From CAVRJC01 sp963721435 (GTDB taxonomy: Bacteria; Actinomycetota; Acidimicrobiia; IMCC26256; DASPTH01): DNA of 64,000 nt. This document shows, one piece after another, positions 49,733 to 58,078 of the stretch; positions within the stretch are counted from its first letter, which is position 1; each line of letters starts with the position of its first letter. Location of the stretch: contig CAVRJC010000005.1 in NCBI GenBank assembly GCA_963721435.1, forward strand, positions 124,001 through 188,000, in the 5' to 3' direction. The position numbers and the translations under genes are program-made. The notes under the pieces are model-generated. The model was not told the DNA's origin and did not search any database. It saw nothing but the letters and a program-made list of their open reading frames with translations.

Positions 49733-50662
49733 GTGCGTCGCCTCGCCGTCATCCTCACGCTTCTCGCGGTCACGTTCGCCGGCGCGACCGCCGCGGTCGC
49801 GGCGTCGACCACCGGCCCGCTCGGCAAGATCACGATCGAGGGCAACGCGGGCGAGAAGCCGACGCTGAAGTTCAACGCCCCGTTCTCGGTGGCGAAGACC
49901 GTCGACGAGAAGGTCGCGGTCGGCAGCGGCGACAAGCTCGTGAAGAACCAGAAGATCACGTTCGACTTCGTCGTCGTCGACGGCCGCACGGGGAAGGAGA
50001 TCGGCACGTCGTACGGCGCCGCTCCGGCGTACGCGGTCCTCGACAAGACCCAGGTCTCGCCCGGGATCGTCAACGGACTGGTCGGCGCGTCGGTCGGGAG
50101 TCGCGTGCTGATCGCGGTCGCACCGAAGGACGGCCTCGCAAAGGGCGTCACCGGGAACGGCGTCAAGAAGAACGACACGTTGTTGTTCCTCGTCGACGTG
50201 AAGAGCATCCGCACACCACTCGCACGCGCGACGGGAGACACCGTGACACCACCCGCAGGGTTGCCGACCGTGGTGCTCGACAGCACGGGCAAGCCCACGA
50301 TCACGGTTCCTCCGGCGGGAATCGTCGCGCCCACCGACCTCGTGGTGCAGCCGCTCGTGGTCGGCACCGGCCCCGTCGTCGCCTCGGGTCAGACCATCAC
50401 CGTGCACTACACCGGCGTGATCTGGGGGAGCGGGAAGCAGTTCGACTCCTCGTGGGACCGCGGCGCCCCCATCGACTTCGCGATCGGCACCGGGAAGGTC
50501 ATCAAGGGCTGGGACCAGGCACTGGTCGGCCAGACCGTCGGCTCGCAGGTCCTGCTGGTCGTGCCTCCCGCCCTCGGCTACGGCACGTCCGGCAACACGA
50601 GCGCCGGCATCTCCGGCACCGACTCCCTCGTGTTCGTGGTCGACATCCTCGACGCGTTCTGA
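49733..50662 (+). CDS. Secreted double FKBP-type peptidyl-prolyl isomerase
   Basis: A 309-residue exported protein. Signal peptide RRLAVILTLLAVTFAGATAAVAA. The first FKBP-like domain (roughly 30-165) is degenerate. The second (roughly 205-309) has the classical motifs TITVHYTGVIWGSGKQFDSS, APIDFAIGTGKVIKGWDQAL, VLLVVPPALGYG and TDSLVFVVDIL. GTG at 49733 follows AAAGGC. It catalyses cis-trans prolyl isomerisation in the envelope, with the N-terminal domain probably for binding. No lipobox Cys is seen. Confidence 0.9.
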   Translation: MRRLAVILTLLAVTFAGATAAVAASTTGPLGKITIEGNAGEKPTLKFNAPFSVAKTVDEKVAVGSGDKLVKNQKITFDFVVVDGRTGKEIGTSYGAAPAYAVLDKTQVSPGIVNGLVGASVGSRVLIAVAPKDGLAKGVTGNGVKKNDTLLFLVDVKSIRTPLARATGDTVTPPAGLPTVVLDSTGKPTITVPPAGIVAPTDLVVQPLVVGTGPVVASGQTITVHYTGVIWGSGKQFDSSWDRGAPIDFAIGTGKVIKGWDQALVGQTVGSQVLLVVPPALGYGTSGNTSAGISGTDSLVFVVDILDAF

Positions 50663-50702
50663 TCCCTGGCCCTCGGCCCGGCCTGACCCCCGGGCCCCGG
50701 CA

Positions 50703-50708
50703 TAGATT
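50703..50708 (+). promoter_or_regulatory. Putative -10 TAGATT, leaderless start of pentapeptide gene
   Basis: The hexamer ends 6 nt before the GTG at 50715, with no ribosome binding site between them. Confidence 0.45.
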
Positions 50709-50714
50709 CCGGCC

Positions 50715-51390
50715 GTGCCCGCCCGCGGGAAGCGCCGATCTGCCGATCCTCAGGCCCCGGATCTCGACCCGTCGTTGGCCGACGCCGACCACGCGGTGAT
50801 GGCCGCGAGTGACGAGTGGGAGGATGAGCGGGTCATCGGCGCCGACCTCACCGGGTGCACGGCGAAGAGCGTCCGGATCACGGATTGCATGCTCGTGCGG
50901 GTCGCGTTCACGGGCGCGCACCTCGAGCTGCTCTCGCTTACCGACGTCGAGCTGACCGACTGCGAGCTGTCCGGCGCAGTGCTCTCCACCGCGTCCCTGC
51001 GACGCGTCGAGCTGCGGAATTGCCGGCTCGCCGGAGTGGTGCTCTCCGACGCGCAGCTTCGTGACGTGCGCTTCGTGAGCTGCAAGCTCGACGGCGCCAA
51101 CTTCCGCTTCGCCACCGCAACGCACGTCGTGTTCGACGACTGCTCGCTCGCGGAATCCGACTTCTCCGGCGCGCAGCTCGACGCGGTGACCTTCGCCGCG
51201 CTGCGATCTTCGAAGCAGTGAGTTCGCGAGCGCGTCGACGACCGACACGCATCTGCAGGGCTCCATCGTCGAAGGCCTGCGCGGCGCGGCAACGCTCACG
51301 GGCATCACCATCGACTCGACGCAGGTCCTGCCGCTCGCGCTCGGCGTGTTCGCGGAGCTCGGCATCGCGATCGACGACGGGCAGGCGTAG
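50715..51390 (+). pseudogene. Pentapeptide-repeat protein, one frameshift
   Basis: Pentapeptide repeats (A(D/N)LxG-like) run from about residue 40: VIGADLTGCTAKSVRITDC, LSLTDVELTDCELSGAVL, LRRVELRNCRLAGVVLS. The frame ends at 51221 in SSKQ. A +1 shift near 51200 instead reads CDLRSSEFASAS, DTHLQGSIVEGLRGA, IDSTQVLPLALGVFAELGIAI and stops at 51390, the expected family C-terminus (about 225 residues in all). Both halves carry repeats, so this is one gene broken by a single-base change. Function: structural right-handed beta-helix, sometimes DNA-mimicking. Confidence 0.8.
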
Positions 51391-51396
51391 CGAGCG

Positions 51397-52504
51397 TCAA
51401 ACGGGCTCGAGCACTTCGGTTTCGTTGTCGAGGCGCACGCCGATCGCGGCGTGCACGATCGCCACGACGGTCAGCGCGGCGACGCCCTCCGCAAGATCGA
51501 TGCCGGAGACCTGCCACGCGGCCAGCCCGACCGCGGTGGTGACGAGGCACGTCGTCAACCGCAGGACGAGCAGCGGCCGCACCGGCCTCCGGCGGGTGCA
51601 GGGCCCGAGCAGTGCGAGCGCGAGATAGAGGGTGGCCAGGGTGGCGGTGATCTCGAGGATGTCGGCGGGAGGGAGGTGGTCGAGCGGCCCCGTCTTCACC
51701 AGCTTCGACACGCCGATCGCGGTGCCGGCCATCGCGAGCTGGAGCACCAGGTGGAGCCCCAGCCAGGCGGGAAGCCGGCCCGGGCGGATGCCCGCGTGCG
51801 GGATGTCCTCGAAGTAGATCAACCAGATCGCGAAGGTCAACACGAACTGGAACGCGAGCGCGATCACGTCGACGTCGACGACCGTGCCGCTGCTCACTGC
51901 GATCGCCACCTTCACGAACGCCTCGCCGCACACGATGATCGTCAGCGCGCCCATGCGTTCGAGCAGGTGGTGCTCGTCGACGCCGGGCGCTCGGTCGGTC
52001 GGCGACGAACGGCGCAGGGCAGGTTCGACGCTGAGTGCAAGCCCGACGATCCAGACCACGCCCCGCACCGAGGTGGGCACGACTGACGCTGCGACGAACA
52101 CGGCGCTCGACCCCGCCAGCCAGCGCGCCCGGCTCATCGCATACTGCGCCGCACGGTCGTGCATGCCGCGCGTGGCGCGCGTACATGATCGCGACGGTGG
52201 CGACGAGTGCCGCGTACGTGGCCGAGAGGTAGACGCCGTCGCGTACGACGCCTTCGTGAGCCTCCATCGCGACGAGGATCACGAGGAACATCTGCGTGAG
52301 CACGAGCAGACGGTGGGTCATGTCTTGCGTGCGGAAGCGGTTTGTGAACATCGTGGTGAGGAGCCAGACCCACCACAGCGAGACGAAGACCGCGACCACC
52401 CACGCCACGCGTGCCGGTTGGTGCAGATGCGAGACCGCGGTGCTCATCACGAGGATCGCGGCGACGAAGACGAGGTCGTAGAAGAGCTCGAGCCACGTGG
52501 TCAT
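51397..52504 (-). pseudogene. ltrA: Low temperature requirement protein A (LtrA) family membrane protein, one frameshift
   Basis: An eight-to-ten-helix LtrA-family membrane protein. The N-terminal frame gives TTWLELFYDLVFVAAILVMS and HRLLVLTQMFLVILVAMEAHEG; the C-terminal frame resumes MHDRAAQYAMSRARW, RMGALTIIVCGEAFVKVAIAV and LTFAIWLIYFEDIPHAGI. The break lies at about 52165-52185 in repeated GCG/CGC sequence; removing one base restores the frame. The start is uncertain: ATG at 52504 or an upstream non-ATG start, since LEPLDPPPFRPRP upstream looks family-like. Function not established. Confidence 0.78.
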
Positions 52505-52624
52505 CTGCGCCGCGGAGTGCGCGGCCGGACGCGGACGGAACGGAGGTGGGTCGAGCGGTTCCAGAGCGCGGCAAGGTACCCGCGTCCGAGTCGGTCTGAC
52601 ACCGGCAGCGCTGGCCTTCGCTCC

Positions 52625-52630
52625 TAGGGT
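52625..52630 (+). promoter_or_regulatory. Putative -10 TAGGGT, leaderless start
   Basis: The hexamer ends 9 nt before the ATG at 52640, without a convincing ribosome binding site. Confidence 0.4.
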
Positions 52631-52639
52631 GACGGCGCG

Positions 52640-53374
52640 ATGGCGACTGGCGGCGGCACTCGGAGCTCCCGACTCGAGGGATACCGCGCGCTCGGCGTCG
52701 GTGTCGCGGTGACCGTCGCCATCATGCTGCTCGTCGCGGCGGTCGGCGGCGGGCCCGGCAACGGCGACGGACCGACCGCGGCGGCCACTGCGACCGACAT
52801 CACCACCGGAACTGCGGCGCCGGGAACGACCACACCGGGCACGCCCACGACAACAGTGCCCGCGTCGAGCGCGACGACCGCGCCGGCGCCCACCACGACG
52901 ACGGCTGCGAGCGATCCCGGCCTCCTCCCGCAGACCGACACCGAGCCCGACGCATCGAGCCCGGTCCTCACCGCGCACGTGAACTCGCTCTGGGCCGCGA
53001 TCGTCGCCGACGACCCGTCACCGGCGATGCCGTTCTTCTTCCCGCTGAACGCGTACAAGCAGGTGAAGGCGCTCTCCGACCCCGAGCGCGACTGGAACGC
53101 CCGGCTGGTCGCCGCGTTCAACGAGGACATCCACACCTGGCACACGCAGCTCGGTTCGGGCTCGGCGACCGCTCAGCTCACGGCGGTGTCGGTCCCGAGT
53201 GACCAGGCCCAGTGGATCCAACCCGGTGTCGAGTCCAACAAGGGCAGCTACTGGCGCGTCTACGGCACCACACTCCGGTACACGGTCGACGGGCGCACCG
53301 GCACGTTCACGATCGCGTCGATGATCTCCTGGCGGGGGGAGTGGTACGTCGTCCACCTGGCATCGATCCGGTAG
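52640..53374 (+). CDS. Membrane-anchored Thr/Pro-linker protein, hypothetical
   Basis: A 244-residue protein with an N-terminal transmembrane segment (ALGVGVAVTVAIMLLVAAVGGG), a Thr/Ala/Pro-rich extracellular linker of about 50 residues (TTPGTPTTTVPASSATTAP), then a folded domain (PVLTAHVNSLWAAIVADDPS ... WYVVHLASIR) that resembles NTF2/SnoaL-type or DUF-like lumenal domains. The domain has no catalytic motif I recognise. Confidence 0.65.
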   Translation: MATGGGTRSSRLEGYRALGVGVAVTVAIMLLVAAVGGGPGNGDGPTAAATATDITTGTAAPGTTTPGTPTTTVPASSATTAPAPTTTTAASDPGLLPQTDTEPDASSPVLTAHVNSLWAAIVADDPSPAMPFFFPLNAYKQVKALSDPERDWNARLVAAFNEDIHTWHTQLGSGSATAQLTAVSVPSDQAQWIQPGVESNKGSYWRVYGTTLRYTVDGRTGTFTIASMISWRGEWYVVHLASIR

Positions 53375-53416
53375 GGCTTCGATCCGTGAAGCCGCCGATC
53401 AGGTAGACATTCCTGC

Positions 53417-54373
53417 ATGCCGTCGGGCGAGAAGATCCTCATCACCGGAGTGTCGGGGCAGATCGCGGGGCCGCTGGCGCGGTTCCTCGCCAAGGAGAAC
53501 GAGGTCTGGGGTATCGCGCGGTTCCGCGCCGCCGAGGCCGGGCTCATCCGCCAGGTCGTCGACGACACCGATCCTCGGGTGGCGCTCGAGGCCGCCGGTA
53601 TTACGACGTTGCCCGTCGACCTCGCGTCGGGTCAGTTCGACGCGCTGCCCAGTGACTTCACCTACGTCCTGCACCTCGCGGTGTACCAGGTCGGGGGCCT
53701 CGACTACGACACCGCGCTGCGTACGAACGCCGAAGGCACTGGCCTCCTGATGAGCCACTGCCGCAACGCGAAGGCCTTCCTGCACATGTCGACGTGCTCG
53801 GTCTACAAGCCTGACCCGGATCCGTATCACGTGTACACCGAGACCGATCCGCTCGGCGACAACGAGAGCCCCTTCTCGCCGACGTACTCGATCTCGAAGA
53901 TCGCGGCCGAGGGCGTCGCGCGCGCGTGTGCGCGGGCATTCGACCTGCCGACGACCATCGCGCGCATGGAGGTGTCGTACGGCGCCAACGGTGGTTGGCC
54001 TGCGTACATGTTCGACGGCATGCGCGCGGGTCAGGCCATCCCGCTGCAGGCACCCGGTCCCAACTTGCACGGCCCCATCCACGAGGACGACATCTGCGAG
54101 CAGGCGGGCGCGCTCCTGGACGCGGCGTCGACGCCTGCCGTCGTCGTGAACTGGGCAGGAGACGACATCGTGAGCGCCGAGGACTGGTGCGGCTACATGG
54201 GTGAGCTCACCGGCATCACGCCCGAGTTCGCGTACCAGGACCGCTGGATCACGAACAGCGCGCCCGACCCGACGCGCCGCCAGGAGCTGGTGGGCCGCTG
54301 CCGGGTGAACTGGCGCGATGGCTTCCGCCGCATGCTCGAGGAGCGCTACCCGGACGTACCGCTGATCGGGTAG
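53417..54373 (+). CDS. NAD-dependent epimerase/dehydratase (extended SDR)
   Basis: A 318-residue extended SDR. Nucleotide motif ITGVSGQIAGPLARFLAKEN near residue 8, then HLAVYQVGGLDYDTALRTN, MSTCSVYKPDPDPYHVYTE, SPTYSISKIAAEG with Tyr-x3-Lys, EVSYGANGGWP and GPIHEDDICEQAGAL. Such proteins reduce or epimerise sugar nucleotides or hydroxyl-acyl intermediates; no glycosyl genes lie nearby. ATG at 53417 follows a TAGACA stretch. Confidence 0.88.
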   Translation: MPSGEKILITGVSGQIAGPLARFLAKENEVWGIARFRAAEAGLIRQVVDDTDPRVALEAAGITTLPVDLASGQFDALPSDFTYVLHLAVYQVGGLDYDTALRTNAEGTGLLMSHCRNAKAFLHMSTCSVYKPDPDPYHVYTETDPLGDNESPFSPTYSISKIAAEGVARACARAFDLPTTIARMEVSYGANGGWPAYMFDGMRAGQAIPLQAPGPNLHGPIHEDDICEQAGALLDAASTPAVVVNWAGDDIVSAEDWCGYMGELTGITPEFAYQDRWITNSAPDPTRRQELVGRCRVNWRDGFRRMLEERYPDVPLIG

Positions 54374-54381
54374 CGCTCGGA

Positions 54382-54678
54382 TCAGTGGTGCCGGCGGCGG
54401 TACCGGATGGTCGCCAGCGCGGCGACGATGGCGGCACCGGTCACTCCGCCGATGATCAGCCCGTTGCGGAGACGGACGCGCGACTTGTGACCCTCGCCCT
54501 CGGCTTCGACGCTCTCGATGTCTTCGAGGAACACGACCTCGTCGTCGAGCGTGATGTGCGCGCCGTCGACGGGATCCTGCTGCGACGCCTGCCGCAAGCG
54601 CTCGCGGAACACCTCGGGCCCGACGCCCTCCGGCACCTCACCGGACGGTGACTCGTGCGCCTGCTCGTGGTCTTCCAT
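54382..54678 (-). CDS. Small membrane-anchored hypothetical protein
   Basis: A 98-residue protein with an acidic N-terminal region (MEDHEQAHESPSGEVPEG, FLEDIESVEAEGEGH) and one C-terminal membrane helix (NGLIIGGVTGAAIVAALATIRYRRRHH, quoted as GLIIGGVTGAAIVAALATI). ATG at 54678 is 1 nt after the Rieske stop, so it is probably cotranscribed. Function unknown. Confidence 0.7.
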   Translation of the reverse strand: MEDHEQAHESPSGEVPEGVGPEVFRERLRQASQQDPVDGAHITLDDEVVFLEDIESVEAEGEGHKSRVRLRNGLIIGGVTGAAIVAALATIRYRRRHH

Positions 54679-54679
54679 G

Positions 54680-55612
54680 TCAGGCGAACAGGTCGGTGGG
54701 GTCGTACTTGGGAAAGTCCTTCACCCATTGAAAGTACTTCCGCACGCTGCGATCGGCCCCCACGAACGTGCCTTCGCGGAACCGCATGCTCGCGAACGCG
54801 CGCGTGTCGTCCTCGAGGAGGTAGTCGGCGAGGGTCTCCTGCGCGTCGAGGCGAGCGTTCACCGCGACATCCTGCTCGGGGCTGCCGTCTCGCGTGTCGG
54901 GCGTCGCTGCGATGTAGTAGCTCTGCGAGCCCCCGGGGACGGGCGTCGACGTGAACAAGCCCATGCTGTCGATGTCGCCACCGGTGACGTACGTGACGGT
55001 GTTGGTCCCGCACGTGCGGATCTTCTGCTCGATCTTGGACCCGTCGGGGAGGCCGAAGGTCATGTCTTCCTCGATCTGGTACGGCACGGACCAGTTGACG
55101 GTCGTGTCGTCGAACTCGAACTCGAAGCCGTGCACGAACCGCAGGTGCTGGTAGTCGTACGAGTTCGCCATGATCACCCACGGCTCGACGGGGAACAGGT
55201 CGGTGCGGCGCGCGCGCACGACCATCTCGTCGTCGCCGTACTCGCGCATGCCCGGTGGATCGCAGAGCGGCTCGGGGCCGTTGAAGATCCAGATCAGGCC
55301 CCAGCGCTCGGCGACCGCGAAGCTGTGCACGCGCGCGGCGCGGGGCACGTTGTCCTCCGACGGGATGCCCGTGCAGCCGCCGTCAGGCCCGAAGCGGAAG
55401 TAATGGAACATGCAACGGAGGTCGTCGTCGAACACCTCGCCGCCGGCGAGGTCGGCGCCCATGTGCGGGCACGTCGCGCTCAGGACGACGGGCACGCCGT
55501 CGGCCTTGCGGTAGACGGCCACGCGACCACCGAGGACGTCGGCGCCCACCACCGCGCCGTCGTCGATCTCCGACGCGAGGCACACCGCGTACCAGTTCTG
55601 GTCATGGCTCAT
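54680..55612 (-). CDS. Aromatic ring-hydroxylating dioxygenase large subunit-like Rieske protein
   Basis: A 310-residue Rieske oxygenase. Cluster motifs are CPHMGADLAGG (C-x-H) and CMFHYFRFG (C-x2-H). The mononuclear iron site is NSYDYQHLRFVHGFEFEFDD (D-x2-H-x4-H). The C-terminal domain is short compared with classical alpha subunits (about 420), resembling two-domain Rieske oxygenases (KshA-like). ATG at 55612 is the best start. It hydroxylates or demethylates an aromatic or steroid-type substrate with a separate reductase; none is encoded next to it. Confidence 0.88.
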   Translation of the reverse strand: MSHDQNWYAVCLASEIDDGAVVGADVLGGRVAVYRKADGVPVVLSATCPHMGADLAGGEVFDDDLRCMFHYFRFGPDGGCTGIPSEDNVPRAARVHSFAVAERWGLIWIFNGPEPLCDPPGMREYGDDEMVVRARRTDLFPVEPWVIMANSYDYQHLRFVHGFEFEFDDTTVNWSVPYQIEEDMTFGLPDGSKIEQKIRTCGTNTVTYVTGGDIDSMGLFTSTPVPGGSQSYYIAATPDTRDGSPEQDVAVNARLDAQETLADYLLEDDTRAFASMRFREGTFVGADRSVRKYFQWVKDFPKYDPTDLFA

Positions 55613-55827
55613 GCCCGCGAAAGTACTGCGGCAGAATGCCGCCGGGCGAGGAAGGAGAGGATCGGTGCGCAGACGCGGGATGGCATTCGCGAGCCGCGGA
55701 CTCGTCGGGCCCGCTGCGCGCATCCTTGCGCCGTGAGGTCGATCTCACGCGTGCGATGGCGCTCCTCGTCGCGCCGTTCTGGGGCGAAAGAACGGCAACG
55801 CCGCGACCACCGAGTCGGAGGCGCGGG

Positions 55828-56210
55828 TTACTCCGGTGCACCGGCAGCGTGTAGGGCGACTTCGCGCCCTGGTCGGAGCGACGAAACGGCGTGAAGTGCC
55901 GCTCGTTGTAGTCGCGGTCGCGGTCGTCCATGAGATGCAGCCACCGAACCGTATCGATGCTGTGGTAGCGCAGCAGCCACGCGACGTGACCGGGCACGTG
56001 GTCCTTGAGCCTCGAGTACGCGAACTCGTCGTGGTTCCACTGGAACACGCACTGGTCGAGCCGCAGCCGTCGTCGTATAGGCCGATCGCCTCGTTCGCGC
56101 AGACCACGTTGGCGGGATCCTCGGGGCCGCGTGCCCACGCATCGCAACTCGTAGCCGCCCCGGCGCAACGCGCCCTTCAGCGCGCCTTTGGTCAGGCGAA
56201 CGAGCTCCAC
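55828..56210 (-). pseudogene. Hypothetical protein fragment with two compensating frameshifts
   Basis: This 383-bp stretch in the 643-bp gap (55613-56256) encodes a recognisable but broken protein. From GTG 56210: ELVRLTKGALKGALRRGGYELRC, then in another frame EDPANVVCANEAIGLYDDG, and back in the first LDQCVFQWNHDEFAYSRL, KDHVPGHVAWLLRYHSIDT and DYNERHFTPFRRSDQG. Breaks are near 56125 and 56065. The end is uncertain (55828 in one frame). No family is recognised. The rest of the gap (55613-55827) holds nothing identifiable. Confidence 0.4.
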
Positions 56211-56256
56211 GCGGTCAGGGTACCGGGGTGCTGCGGCCCGGGGCTGTGACGCGGGA

Positions 56257-57312
56257 TCAGCCGCGCGTGTGGAACTTGGGCATGACCTCTTCGGCGAACA
56301 TGCGCATCGAGCGGGTGATGTGCTCGTGCGCCACACCGCCGACGCCGGTCCACCCGAGGAAGTTGCGCACGCCGGCATCGCGGAGCACCGCGATCTTCTC
56401 GGCGACGCCCTTCGGGTCGTCGAAGATGAACACGTTCTCGGCCCACTCGTCGTAGTCGTAGTTGGGCCAGTACTCCTCACGGTCCGTGTACAGCTCGTGA
56501 CCGGCGAGGGTCGCACCCTCGGTCGGCGTCGTGAGCTGCGTGAGGACGCGGTAGTCCCACTCGAACGCTTCCCTGGCGAGGTCGCGTGCCTCGTCGCGCG
56601 ACGGCGCCACGAACACGTACTTCATGACGGTCGCGCGGTTCAGGAACTGCTCGGGGTCCTTGCCCGCGGCTTCGATGCCGGCGCGGTAGCTCGCGAACCA
56701 GCTGGCTTCGGACTCGATGGGGTCGAAGGTCTTCGACAGGAGCGCCGGAAGACCTCGCCGGATCGATGCGTCGATGCTCGGCGGGCTCACCGCGGTGTGC
56801 AGGAGGATCTCCTCGGGCCGGCGCGCGGGAACGGGCCAGATCCGCACCGGCGGGAGCTGGAAGAATTCGCCGTCGTAGCTGAACTCCTCCGGCGACCATG
56901 CCTGCAGGATGATGTCGAGCGCCTCGTTGAAGATCGGGCGACTGTCGGCGATGTCGGTGCCGAACACCGGGTACTGCGGCCACTGGTAACCGCGGCCGAT
57001 GCCGATGTCCATGCGGCCCCCGCCGAGGTGGTCGAGCATCGCGACGCGCTCGGCGAAGCGCAGCGGGTTGGTGAACACGAGATTCACCACCGCGGTGCCG
57101 ACCCGCACCCGCTTCGTACGGCCCATGATGTGGCCGCCCATCGCCAGCGCGTCGCCGCACAGGCAGTACGGGTAGAAGTGCTGCTCCGGCACCCAGACGC
57201 TGTCGTAGCCGAGCGCCTCGGAGAGATCCACGCGCTCGAGCTCCTCGCTGAAGACCTGCTCCTGCGTCATCCAGGGCGGGCACTGGAAGACGTGATAGGT
57301 GCCGAAGCGCAT
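56257..57312 (-). CDS. LLM class flavin-dependent oxidoreductase
   Basis: A 351-residue luciferase-like protein: MRFGTYHVFQCPPWMTQEQV, LGYDSVWVPEQHFYPYCLCG, RVRVGTAVVNLVFTNPLRFA, RMDIGIGRGYQWPQYPVFGT, ELYTDREEYWPNYDYDEW and IFDDPKGVAEKIAVLRDAGV. The EQHF and GIGRGY motifs are of the larger flavin-dependent group. It follows the pseudogene and precedes VOC in the minus-strand block. Probable substrate unknown. Confidence 0.88.
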   Translation of the reverse strand: MRFGTYHVFQCPPWMTQEQVFSEELERVDLSEALGYDSVWVPEQHFYPYCLCGDALAMGGHIMGRTKRVRVGTAVVNLVFTNPLRFAERVAMLDHLGGGRMDIGIGRGYQWPQYPVFGTDIADSRPIFNEALDIILQAWSPEEFSYDGEFFQLPPVRIWPVPARRPEEILLHTAVSPPSIDASIRRGLPALLSKTFDPIESEASWFASYRAGIEAAGKDPEQFLNRATVMKYVFVAPSRDEARDLAREAFEWDYRVLTQLTTPTEGATLAGHELYTDREEYWPNYDYDEWAENVFIFDDPKGVAEKIAVLRDAGVRNFLGWTGVGGVAHEHITRSMRMFAEEVMPKFHTRG

Positions 57313-57384
57313 CGCGTCGATCCTCTCACTCGTACGGGCGGCTCAGACCGGGGGCGCGCAGTGTGGCACGCGCCCCGTGTCGAG

Positions 57385-57987
57385 TCAGGACCCGGCGACG
57401 AGCTTGAAGACCGCGCCGGTTGGATCGGCGAGCGTGGCGAGGCGCCCAGATGGCGTGTCCTCGGCGCCGGTGACGATCGCGCCGCCGAGGTCGATCGCCT
57501 GCACGAGCGCGGCGTCCGTGTCGGCCACGCCGAAGTAGACCGTCCAGTGCGCGGGCACGCCGTCGGGCAGGAACGCCGACGCGTCCATGATCCCGGCGAG
57601 CGCGCCGTCGTCCTTGCCGAGCGTCGTGTAGCGGAACTCCGGTGTGTCGCTCATCGTGTGGGCGTCCCAGCCGAAGACGTCCCGGTAGAACGCGACCGAG
57701 GCGTCGTAGTCGCGCGCGTGCAGCTCGAACCACGAAGGCGCGCCGGGCTCGGCAAGGACGCCGAAGCCCTTGTGCAGACCGGGCTGCCACATCCCGACCG
57801 CAGCCTGCCCGGCGTCGACGATCACCGCCATGCGCCCGAGCCCGACGACGTCCATCGCGGGGACGATCACCTGACCGCCGTGCGCGACCGCGGAGGCCAC
57901 CGTCGCGTCGGCGTCGGCGGTGGCGAGGTACACCGACCAGACGTCGGGCAAGTGGGCGGATGTCGTCGGTGCTGTGGACGCCGGCAC
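57385..57987 (-). CDS. Two-domain VOC protein, N-terminus missing
   Basis: Reading from GTG 57987, 200 residues cover the end of a first VOC domain (PDVWSVYLATADADATVASAV, VIVPAMDVVGLGRMAVIVDAG, AAVGMWQPGLHKGFGVLAEPGAP) and a full second domain (SWFELHARDYDASVAFYRDVFGW to LADPTGAVFKLVAGS). Homologues are about 260 residues with a complete N-terminal domain (GAPCWVDLSTxD... region). Here the first 60 or so residues are absent and the space is taken by the ArsR promoter. It is therefore 5'-truncated, by deletion or by a break near 58000. Confidence 0.7.
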   Translation of the reverse strand: MPASTAPTTSAHLPDVWSVYLATADADATVASAVAHGGQVIVPAMDVVGLGRMAVIVDAGQAAVGMWQPGLHKGFGVLAEPGAPSWFELHARDYDASVAFYRDVFGWDAHTMSDTPEFRYTTLGKDDGALAGIMDASAFLPDGVPAHWTVYFGVADTDAALVQAIDLGGAIVTGAEDTPSGRLATLADPTGAVFKLVAGS

Positions 57988-58041
57988 GGCTCCAAACTCA
58001 TCGGGGACGACGCCGTCGCGTGTGAACCTACCGCTCGCAGC

Positions 58042-58071
58042 TTGACAGGTGACTAAATGGTCACCTATCGT
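58042..58071 (+). promoter_or_regulatory. ArsR promoter with overlapping perfect operator
   Basis: TTGACA (58042-58047) and TATCGT (58066-58071) are -35/-10 boxes 18 bp apart. Between them lies the perfect inverted repeat AGGTGAC-TAAATG-GTCACCT (58047-58066), so a bound repressor would cover the core promoter. The transcript would start at or next to the GTG at 58079. Confidence 0.7.
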
Positions 58072-58078
58072 CTCAGGG

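Noticed and set aside
49733..50662. Lipoprotein annotation for the FKBP protein
   Set aside because: No lipobox Cys follows the signal segment; ordinary secretion is more likely.
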